From JBLIAZ01 sp047632015 (GTDB lineage: Bacteria; Bacteroidota; Bacteroidia; Flavobacteriales_C; GCA-002722245): a stretch of 5,790 nt of DNA. How positions within the stretch are numbered: the first letter of the stretch is position 1; the number at the start of each line of letters is the position of its first letter. The notes under the pieces are model-generated. The model was given only the letters and a program-made list of their open reading frames with translations, searched no databases and was not told where the DNA came from. A program made the position numbers and the translations under genes. The stretch is taken from NCBI GenBank assembly GCA_047632015.1, contig JBLIBC010000178.1:1-5790 (forward strand), written 5' to 3'. This document shows, piece by piece, positions 1-5,790 of the stretch.

Positions 1-4
1 AAGG

Positions 5-21
5 AAAAGCATGTGGCTTTT
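5..21 (-). terminator. Weak hairpin downstream of the lipoprotein gene, possible terminator
   Basis: A perfect 6-bp inverted repeat (AAAAGC, 5-base loop, GCTTTT) lies 22 bases beyond the stop codon of the minus-strand lipoprotein gene. Read on the minus strand it ends in GCTTTT followed by CCTT, so the T-run is short and partly inside the stem. Only two of the six pairs are G-C. The position fits an intrinsic terminator, possibly working in both directions between convergent genes, but the structure is weak and the window edge hides what lies beyond. Confidence 0.3.
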
Positions 22-43
22 GATTACAGATACACAGAGAAAA

Positions 44-880
44 CTACTTATTCGTGTTCTTTCGAACTGAAAATAACAACTGATCCTCAGTTGCCTCCAT
101 CGGAGCCTGAGGACTTCCTACGTCTTCACCCCTAACAAGAGTCAAAAACTCGTAGGAACCAACATTCATCGTGCAAGTAAGTGTTGTGCAGTCATCCAAC
201 GATTTAAGGGCATTAAAGGACAATTTTGCCGCTTCCAAAGAAGCTAATATTGCTCCATTAAGTGCGTCGTTACTTCCCTTTACGGTTGCGCCAACTACTT
301 GACCTTTAAAATTAATATCAAAAGCTAGCTCGTAAATTTCACCGTCTTCAAAGGTGCTGCTGTCAGTAATTTCTGGGTAAGTATAATTTTGTAACAAAGC
401 TGTTCTGATTGACAACTGCGTGCACCATTGACGAGATGAACTTGAAGTAGTAAGTGAACAACTTTTCAAAAATACGTAGGAATACAAGGAGTCAACTACC
501 TCCTTTACCGGCTCACGTTTAATAAGGGCTACTACATCACCGTCGTATTTGTACATGTTTAGCTTTACTGGCGATTCAATGTCGTTTGTATCTCTTTTCC
601 CATCAGCTTTCACGACATTGGCTCCACTTTCCTGCGCTATAATTTTAGCCGAAATCATCGAATTATAAAACTCATCACTCGCTTGAGAAGTCGCCTTATT
701 AAAAATTAATTCTCCCACTTTTACTGCACTTGCAGGAAGTTCTTGGTTGTCCTCCAAAAACACGACCCTGTCATTCACAGGCAATGCCTCCCTTTCAGAT
801 AACAAATTTACGGTTACACTTTTTTGGCAAGAAAATAAAGCGATTAAAGCAAAGGCGAATACAAAGGAAAGTTTATTCAT
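44..880 (-). CDS. Secreted lipoprotein of unknown function
   Basis: Encodes 278 residues. The start at 880 is preferred over an in-frame ATG at 928. It places a classic lipoprotein signal at the very N-terminus (MNK, then a hydrophobic stretch, then lipobox LFSC with the lipidated Cys at residue 18), and the likely promoter (907-935) lies downstream of the 928 codon. The mature protein should be anchored in the envelope. Residues about 45-115 contain a VGEL segment and a helix ending in ESGANVVKADG (85-95). This layout resembles small RcsF/YbjQ-type envelope domains (DUF4156-like) in which a 'VG...A...GAN.V' pattern recurs; that is inference from memory. Residues about 183-225 (YELAFDINFKGQVVGATVKG, then an Ala-rich helix) faintly resemble TonB C-terminal-like domains. 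Four cysteines (141, 153, 231, 236) could form disulfides outside the cytoplasm. The tail is polar. I do not recognise the gene; it appears monocistronic and is divergent from the delta' gene. The lipoprotein call is firm, the function unknown. Confidence 0.85.
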   Translation of the reverse strand: MNKLSFVFAFALIALFSCQKSVTVNLLSEREALPVNDRVVFLEDNQELPASAVKVGELIFNKATSQASDEFYNSMISAKIIAQESGANVVKADGKRDTNDIESPVKLNMYKYDGDVVALIKREPVKEVVDSLYSYVFLKSCSLTTSSSSRQWCTQLSIRTALLQNYTYPEITDSSTFEDGEIYELAFDINFKGQVVGATVKGSNDALNGAILASLEAAKLSFNALKSLDDCTTLTCTMNVGSYEFLTLVRGEDVGSPQAPMEATEDQLLFSVRKNTNK

Positions 881-906
881 GATCTCGTTTTTATAAGTTA
901 GCGGAT

Positions 907-935
907 CAAAGGTAAATATTTTCCACATTTCCCAA
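907..935 (-). promoter_or_regulatory. Bacteroidota-type promoter of the lipoprotein gene
   Basis: On the minus strand TACCTTTG (914 down to 907) is a perfect match to the TAnnTTTG -7 element. It is preceded by TTG (935 down to 933) with an 18-base spacer, within the usual 17-23 range for the -33 element. Transcription would begin around 900-903, giving a leader of roughly 20 bases before the ATG at 880. The leader is A-rich with no clear Shine-Dalgarno sequence. The placement excludes the longer reading frame starting at 928. Confidence 0.6.
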
Positions 936-1002
936 TGCTAGACCCTCCAATAAAAACAAGACAATTCCAAGACTACTTATCCTAAACCAAAACAATAAAC
1001 AA

Positions 1003-1041
1003 CTTCAGAAAAGATTCATCCAATAAATATTGGGACTGAAG
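1003..1041. repeat. Nested inverted repeat in the divergent intergenic region
   Basis: The core is a perfect dyad, CCAATA-AA-TATTGG (1020-1033). It is flanked by a second pair of 6-base arms, CTTCAG (1003-1008) and CTGAAG (1036-1041), separated from the core by 11 and 2 bases respectively. No T-run follows on either strand, and no gene ends here, so a terminator is unlikely. The core could be an operator for a dimeric regulator, or the whole could fold as an RNA hairpin with a one-sided bulge. It lies about 85 bases upstream of the lipoprotein promoter and 125 bases before the delta' start. The rest of 881-1165 holds only the two promoter candidates and no gene that I can see. Confidence 0.4.
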
Positions 1042-1135
1042 GAAGAGGTGAAAAGCTATTTCATATCAACGTGTTCTGTTTTGTCGTTCCTCCTCAGTTA
1101 ATCAAAAGAAGGTCCCACTATAATAAGTGATGCTT

Positions 1136-1161
1136 TTGAAATAAAAAAATCATTACTTTCG
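1136..1161 (+). promoter_or_regulatory. Probable promoter of the delta' gene, nearly leaderless
   Basis: TACTTTCG (1154-1161) matches the Bacteroidota -7 consensus TAnnTTTG with one change (TTCG for TTTG). A TTG at 1136-1138 could serve as the -33 element, but the spacer is only 15 bases, shorter than usual. The -7 element ends four bases before the ATG at 1166, so transcription would start at or within a few bases of the start codon. A weaker alternative -7 element is TGCTTTTG at 1131-1138, which would leave a leader of about 20 bases but has no good -33 partner. Confidence 0.42.
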
Positions 1162-1165
1162 CTAA

Positions 1166-2299
1166 ATGCAATTTGCGTCGATAATAGGTCATCAAGAACT
1201 CAAATCTCACTTAATTTCTCAAGTGGAGTCTGGTCGGATTGCACATGCTCAAATGTTTTTAGGCAAGGAAGGTTCAGGAAATTTTCAGTTGGCATTAGCC
1301 TTTGCACAATATGTAAATTGTGTTGACAGGACTCCAACTGATTCATGTGGGGCTTGCAGTAACTGCACAAAATACACCTCTTTGCAACACCCTGACTTAA
1401 ACTTTGTATTTCCTACTGCCATTAGCGCATCAGTTAAAGAAAAGCCTGAAAGTAAAAAATACTATGCTGAGTGGAGGGAGTTTTTATTAGACAATCAATA
1501 TTTCGACCTTGATGCTTGGTGCAATTTTATTGACATCGATAAGCGTCAACCGATTATAAATAAATTAGACAGCGAACTCATTAACAGTTCCCTGACTTTA
1601 AAAGCATTCGAATCGGAATACAAGGTGGTAATCATTTGGTGGCCTGAAAAAATGAACATTGAGTGCGCCAATAAAATATTAAAAACCTTAGAAGAACCAG
1701 CTGACAAAAGTTTGTTGTTGATGGTCGGTCATCAAGCAGAACAATTACTTCCCACTATTATTTCACGTGTGCAAATTACTAAAGTCGCTGATTTACAAGA
1801 CGATGAAATTGCAACTGCACTTACTCAAGATCAACAATTAGAGCAAGAGAGTGCTTATTCCATTGCCAGATTATCTGACGGAAATTATTTCCAAGCTCTT
1901 AATTTAGCCAAAGACCCTAACAAGGATGAGATGCTTATCAGTCAATTCCAAGATTGGATGCGCTTGTGTTACAAACTGGAAATCCCCGCTTTAAATAATT
2001 GGGTGGAGGACATGGGTAGAAACGGTCGTGAACAACAAAAACTCTTTGTTCTTTACTGTTTAAGGATGTTCAGGAATTGCACTGTATGGAATTATGGCGA
2101 CGAATCCATGGCAAGGTTACACCTGAAGGAAGAAAGCTTTGTGAAAAATTTCTCAAAATTTATTCATGCAGGAAACATTGTTGATTTTAGCGCTGAATTC
2201 AATGATGCTTATGACGCTATTTCAAGAAATGGAAATGGCAAAATAATCTTCATGAGTTTAAGTCTAAAAGTGTGTAACTTTTTACGGTATAAAGTTTAA
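1166..2299 (+). CDS. holB: DNA polymerase III subunit delta' (clamp loader)
   Basis: This 377-residue protein is a clamp-loader AAA+ subunit; delta' helps load the sliding clamp onto primed DNA. The N-terminus has the family opening (FASIIGHQELKSHL, then GRIAHAQMFLGKEGSGN, 23-39). The P-loop has Asn39 where the ATP-binding Lys would be, consistent with delta' being a non-hydrolysing subunit. Cys52, Cys61, Cys64 and Cys67 form the expected zinc-binding module, followed by HPDL (75-78). The Walker-B-like segment is KVVIIWWPEKMN (153-164), followed by NKILKTLEEP (169-178) and PTIISRV (196-202); the usual SRC motif reads SRV. Residues about 210-377 are helical and match the C-terminal collar region. 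Residues about 85-150 form the long insert I associate with Bacteroidota delta' proteins, and the length fits that group. The ATG at 1166 is chosen because the family's N-terminal motif begins right after it; the next in-frame Met is residue 30, inside the domain. The closest alternative is DnaX (tau/gamma), disfavoured by the missing P-loop Lys and the short C-terminus. Confidence 0.9.
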   Translation: MQFASIIGHQELKSHLISQVESGRIAHAQMFLGKEGSGNFQLALAFAQYVNCVDRTPTDSCGACSNCTKYTSLQHPDLNFVFPTAISASVKEKPESKKYYAEWREFLLDNQYFDLDAWCNFIDIDKRQPIINKLDSELINSSLTLKAFESEYKVVIIWWPEKMNIECANKILKTLEEPADKSLLLMVGHQAEQLLPTIISRVQITKVADLQDDEIATALTQDQQLEQESAYSIARLSDGNYFQALNLAKDPNKDEMLISQFQDWMRLCYKLEIPALNNWVEDMGRNGREQQKLFVLYCLRMFRNCTVWNYGDESMARLHLKEESFVKNFSKFIHAGNIVDFSAEFNDAYDAISRNGNGKIIFMSLSLKVCNFLRYKV

Positions 2300-2353
2300 T
2301 TACGCGTCAATTATACCCCAATTATCCGCTTGGATTTTAAGTTTTTTTTTTGA

Positions 2354-2373
2354 TACTTTTTTTAGTACTTTTG
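2354..2373 (+). promoter_or_regulatory. gltB promoter region with two tandem -7-like elements
   Basis: TACTTTTG (2366-2373) is a perfect TAnnTTTG -7 element, which would start transcription near 2378-2380 and give a leader of about 40 bases. Directly before it, TACTTTTT (2354-2361) differs from the consensus only in the last base. The upstream element has a TTG (2330-2332) at a suitable 21-base spacing, whereas the perfect element has only T-tract sequence at the -33 position. A run of ten T (2342-2351) and one of seven (2357-2363) make the region strongly T-rich. The 120-base gap from 2300 to 2419 shows no convincing terminator for the delta' gene, so some read-through into gltB is possible. 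Confidence 0.55.
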
Positions 2374-2419
2374 CCAGTTCCTTTTTTCGGGTAAAACCGA
2401 GATGAAATTCGACTAAAAT

Positions 2420-5400
2420 ATGGCAAAAGCACAAGGATTATATCACCCAGAATTTGAACACGACTCATGTGGAATTGGCTTCGTAGCCAATTTAAAAAAT
2501 AAAAAATCTTACCAGACTGTACAAAGTGCACTGGACATGTTAGTGAACATGGAGCACCGTGGAGGTTGTGGATGTGAACCTGACTCTGGAGATGGAGCAG
2601 GAATTTTAATGCAAGTCCCAGATTCCTTTTTTCAAGAAGAGTGTAAAAAATTAGGGTTTGATTTACCAGAGTTCGGAAAATATGGTGTTGCCATGACCTT
2701 TTTCCCAAGTGAGGATGATTTACGCGCTGAAGTAAAATCAAGATTTGAAGAATACATCATCCGTTTAGGATTTGATTTAATAGGTTACCGTGTCGTTCCT
2801 ACTGACAATACTATGTTGGGAAAAACTTCAGTAAGTGTTGAGCCAAGAATTGAACAAGTTTTCTTGAGATATACAAAATCGGAAGACAAAGCAGCTTTGG
2901 AAAGAAGGTTAGTCGTATTGAGAAAATATGCTATCAGAACCATTCGTCAAGAAATGGAAGGTGTGGATGATTTTTACATCGCGTCCTGTTCATATAAAGT
3001 AGTAGTATATAAAGGAATGCTTAGAACTGATCAAGTTCAAAAGTACTTTTTAGATTTACAAAACAAAGAAATGAAATCAGCATTAGCTGTGGTTCATTCA
3101 CGTTTTTCTACCAACACATTTCCAAAGTGGAGATTAGCACAACCTTTCCGATACATTGCTCACAATGGTGAAATTAACACCATTAAAGGAAATGTAAACT
3201 GGATGAAGAGTAAACAAGTGTTGTTAGAATCAACAAAATTTACCTTGGAAGAAATTGACTGGATGATGCCTATTTGTGATATCAGCCGTTCGGATTCTTC
3301 CAACTTAGATAACGTGGTGGAACTTTTGACCTTGGATGGAAGATCCATGGCGGAAGTAATGATGATGATGGTGCCTGAAGCATGGCAGAACAACCCATTA
3401 ATGAGGGAAGAAAAACGTGCTTTTTATGAGTATTACTCGTCCATCATGGAACCATGGGATGGTCCGGCATCAATATCATTTACTGACGGGGAAATCGTTG
3501 GAGCAACATTGGATAGAAACGGATTACGCCCTTCAAGATACTGTGTGTTAGATGATGACACTGTAATTATGGCCTCTGAAGCAGGTGCTTTAGTGGTTGA
3601 TGAAAGTAAAGTAATCAGCAAAGGAAGACTTCAGCCAGGTAAACTTTTTATCGCCGATTTGAACAAGGGTCGTATCATTTCGGATGACGAAATCAAGGAT
3701 GACATTTGTGCAAGACAACCTTTTGGAAGGTGGTTAAAAGAAAACAAACTGAGTTTAAAAGACATTGCTCGCCCAAGAGCTAAGTCCAACATTCCTCATC
3801 AAGGTGAAGATTTATTACAGCAACAAATTGCTTTTGGTTTTACACGTGAAGATTTAACAGAAATCTTGGAGCCGATGACCAGAGAAGGAAAAGAACCTTT
3901 AGGTTCGATGGGAGTTGATACTCCTTTAGCTGTTCTTTCTTCGCAGGCACAACACATTTCAAACTACTTTAAGCAATTGTTTGCTCAGGTATCGAACCCG
4001 CCGATTGACCCAATTAGGGAAGCGGTTATCATGTCCTTGAGTACTGCCCTAGGTGGTCAAAAAAATATTTTGTCTGAAACACCAGAGCACTGTCGCCAAA
4101 TTCATTTGGACACGCCCGTATTGTCAAATGGGCAATTAGATAAACTTAAAAGTTTGGACGATGATTCGTTTAAATCGTATGTAATTCATGCAGTATTTAG
4201 CGCACAAAACAGACCTGGTTCTTTAGAGAGAGCTATTGATGAAATTTGTGCTAACGCAGAAAGAGCAGCTCTTATGGGTTGCAACGTCTTAATTATTTCG
4301 AACAAAGCAATTTCAGCTGCTGATTGTCCCATTCCTTCGTTATTAGCTGTTGGAGCAATTCACAGTTCATTAATTGAAAAAGGGTTAAGGACAAAAACGT
4401 CTATTGTTGTGGAGGGTGGTGACATCATCGAAACACACCATTATGCAACTTTAATTGGTTTTGGTGCTACAGCGATAAACGCCTATTTAGCTGGAGATAC
4501 TATCCGAAGCATATACAAGGAAAAGCTTGCTAATGGAAAAGTAGACATCAAGGATGTCCTTGGAATGTATGCTAAATCCATAAACAGTGGGTTGCTGAAA
4601 ATATTTTCCAAAATGGGTATTTCTACGGTACAATCATACCAAGGAGCACAAATTTTTGAAGCTTTAGGAATTGCTGATGAAGTAATTACAAAGTGTTTTG
4701 ACGGTACTACTTCGAGAATCCAAGGAATGACTTTTGACATGTTGGCTCAAGAAACCATAATTAAGCATCAAAGAGCGTTTGAAAACTGGAATGGTGACAA
4801 GCATTTATTTGTTGGTGGTTATTACTCATGGAAAAGAAAAGGGGAAGCTCATTTGTTTAACCCTACTACTATTCACTTGTTGCAAAAGTCATCAAGAAAC
4901 AACGATTACAAAGCATACAAAGAGTACGCTAAAGCAATCAATGATCAATACAAGCAACACATTACTTTACGTAGTTTGTTAGAGTTTAAAAAAGGTAAAT
5001 CTATTTCTTTGGATGAAGTAGAATCAAAAGCAAGCATCATGAAGCGTTTTGCTACTGGTGCCATGTCTTTTGGATCAATTTCACACGAGGCTCACAGTAC
5101 TTTGGCAATTGCCATGAACAGAATAGGTGGAAAATCCAACTCGGGTGAAGGTGGAGAAGACGAATCGCGCTTCGATAAAAAAGAAAACGGAGATTGGGAA
5201 AGATCAGCAATTAAGCAAGTGGCCTCTGGTCGTTTTGGTGTCACATCAAATTATTTGACAAACGCTGACGAACTCCAAATTAAAGTAGCCCAGGGTGCTA
5301 AACCAGGTGAAGGTGGTCAATTACCAGGTCACAAAGTAGACGATTGGATTGGTAGAGTTCGTCACAGCACTCCAGGTGTTGGACTTATTTCACCACCTCC

Positions 5401-5790
5401 TCATCACGATATTTATTCCATTGAGGATTTAGCTCAATTGATTTTTGATTTAAAAAACGCCAACAGAAAAGCTAGAATTAACGTGAAGTTAGTTTCGGAA
5501 GCTGGTGTTGGAACAATCGCAACTGGTGTTGCTAAAGCAAAAGGTGATGTGGTATTAATTGCTGGTTATGATGGTGGAACTGGAGCTTCTCCTTTGTCGT
5601 CCATTAGACACGCAGGTTTACCGTGGGAACTTGGTTTGGCCGAAACACACCAAACATTAGTGTTAAACAATTTACGTTCTAGGATTACCGTTCAAACGGA
5701 TGGTCAAATTAGAACTGGTCGTGATGTAGCTATAGCAGCATTACTAGGTGCTGAAGAATGGGGCGTTGCAACTGCGGCTTTGATAGTCGA
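2420..5790 (+). CDS. gltB: Glutamate synthase large subunit, 3' end cut by window
   Basis: GltB makes two glutamates from glutamine and 2-oxoglutarate: ammonia released in the amidotransferase domain is channelled to the FMN domain. The frame is open for 1123 codons with no frameshift; about 370-400 residues should lie beyond the edge, given a usual length near 1500. A 16-residue propeptide precedes Cys17 (HDSCGIGF), which becomes the N-terminal nucleophile after cleavage. The class II glutaminase domain shows HRGGCGCEPDSGDGAG (46-61), HSRFSTNTFP (226-235), HNGEIN (248-253), MEPWDGPA (343-350) and LDRNGLRPSRY (364-374). The central domain has EPMTREGKEPLGSMG, NPPIDPIRE (526-534), THHYATLIGFGA (672-683) and MGISTVQSYQGAQ (732-744). 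The FMN domain begins near 874 with RFATGAMSFGSIS, then NSGEGGED (907-914), KVAQGAKPGEGGQLPG (955-970), SPPPHHDIYS, AGYDGGTGASP (1048-1058) and DGQIRTGRDV (1094-1103). The 3Fe-4S cysteines and the C-terminal beta-helix lie outside. The ATG at 2420 is chosen because it gives the short propeptide expected for the family. The partner gltD probably follows downstream but is not visible. Confidence 0.97.
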   Translation, partial: MAKAQGLYHPEFEHDSCGIGFVANLKNKKSYQTVQSALDMLVNMEHRGGCGCEPDSGDGAGILMQVPDSFFQEECKKLGFDLPEFGKYGVAMTFFPSEDDLRAEVKSRFEEYIIRLGFDLIGYRVVPTDNTMLGKTSVSVEPRIEQVFLRYTKSEDKAALERRLVVLRKYAIRTIRQEMEGVDDFYIASCSYKVVVYKGMLRTDQVQKYFLDLQNKEMKSALAVVHSRFSTNTFPKWRLAQPFRYIAHNGEINTIKGNVNWMKSKQVLLESTKFTLEEIDWMMPICDISRSDSSNLDNVVELLTLDGRSMAEVMMMMVPEAWQNNPLMREEKRAFYEYYSSIMEPWDGPASISFTDGEIVGATLDRNGLRPSRYCVLDDDTVIMASEAGALVVDESKVISKGRLQPGKLFIADLNKGRIISDDEIKDDICARQPFGRWLKENKLSLKDIARPRAKSNIPHQGEDLLQQQIAFGFTREDLTEILEPMTREGKEPLGSMGVDTPLAVLSSQAQHISNYFKQLFAQVSNPPIDPIREAVIMSLSTALGGQKNILSETPEHCRQIHLDTPVLSNGQLDKLKSLDDDSFKSYVIHAVFSAQNRPGSLERAIDEICANAERAALMGCNVLIISNKAISAADCPIPSLLAVGAIHSSLIEKGLRTKTSIVVEGGDIIETHHYATLIGFGATAINAYLAGDTIRSIYKEKLANGKVDIKDVLGMYAKSINSGLLKIFSKMGISTVQSYQGAQIFEALGIADEVITKCFDGTTSRIQGMTFDMLAQETIIKHQRAFENWNGDKHLFVGGYYSWKRKGEAHLFNPTTIHLLQKSSRNNDYKAYKEYAKAINDQYKQHITLRSLLEFKKGKSISLDEVESKASIMKRFATGAMSFGSISHEAHSTLAIAMNRIGGKSNSGEGGEDESRFDKKENGDWERSAIKQVASGRFGVTSNYLTNADELQIKVAQGAKPGEGGQLPGHKVDDWIGRVRHSTPGVGLISPPPHHDIYSIEDLAQLIFDLKNANRKARINVKLVSEAGVGTIATGVAKAKGDVVLIAGYDGGTGASPLSSIRHAGLPWELGLAETHQTLVLNNLRSRITVQTDGQIRTGRDVAIAALLGAEEWGVATAALIV

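Noticed and set aside
1119..1124. Perfect TATAAT hexamer upstream of the delta' gene
   Set aside because: There is no matching -35 element, and the surrounding genes use the Bacteroidota -7/-33 type; the hexamer is easily explained by AT-richness.
2329..2351. Possible terminator of the delta' gene (CTT...AAG followed by ten T)
   Set aside because: The stem would be only three base pairs, too weak for an intrinsic terminator; the T-run is better seen as part of the gltB promoter region.
2337..2741. Minus-strand open frame of 134 codons
   Set aside because: It runs antisense across the gltB promoter and the highly conserved N-terminal glutaminase domain; its protein shows no recognisable motif and looks like a shadow.
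3357..3371. ATG trinucleotide run resembling a microsatellite
   Set aside because: It encodes the Met-rich stretch before the VPEAW motif of the glutaminase domain, which is normal in GltB proteins.
3160..3621. Two minus-strand open frames (3160-3393 and 3433-3621)
   Set aside because: Both are antisense to conserved gltB glutaminase sequence and have no start context or family resemblance.
4483..4982. A minus-strand frame (4483-4740) and a plus-strand frame (4779-4982)
   Set aside because: Both lie wholly within the continuous gltB frame, which carries conserved motifs on either side; they are shadows.
1..5790. Search for a defence, mobile or otherwise undescribed multi-gene system
   Set aside because: Only three genes are supported: a lipoprotein and two housekeeping genes. 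No transposase, integrase, toxin-like pair, tRNA, CRISPR repeat or attachment site was seen.

Overview
The window comes from an AT-rich bacterial chromosome, most likely of the phylum Bacteroidota (Flavobacteriia/Cryomorphaceae-like; the finer placement is a guess). Three things point there. The upstream regions carry TAnnTTTG-type -7 promoter elements. Starts lack clear Shine-Dalgarno sequences and have A-rich leaders. The DNA polymerase III delta' and glutamate synthase sequences have the wording I associate with that phylum, for example the IIWWPEKMN block in delta'.

Layout. Bases 1-43 hold a small hairpin and no assignable gene. A minus-strand gene (880 down to 44) encodes a secreted lipoprotein of unknown function, with a promoter just upstream. 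A divergent intergenic region (881-1165) holds that promoter, an inverted repeat near its middle, and a promoter-like element lying almost on the start codon of the next gene. The plus-strand gene at 1166-2299 encodes the delta' clamp-loader subunit of DNA polymerase III. After a 120-base gap with a T-rich promoter region, the rest of the window (2420 to the right edge) is the 5' three quarters of gltB, the large subunit of glutamate synthase. It is open and in frame for 1123 codons and is cut by the window end.

The genes do not form an obvious pathway: cell-envelope lipoprotein, replication clamp loader and nitrogen assimilation. Each seems to have its own promoter, so the two plus-strand genes are probably neighbours rather than a functional operon. 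I found no RNA gene, mobile element, CRISPR array or defence-like cassette, and no evidence for a novel system. The most curious points are the composition of the lipoprotein, the nearly leaderless delta' gene, and the repeated -7-like element with T-runs in front of gltB.
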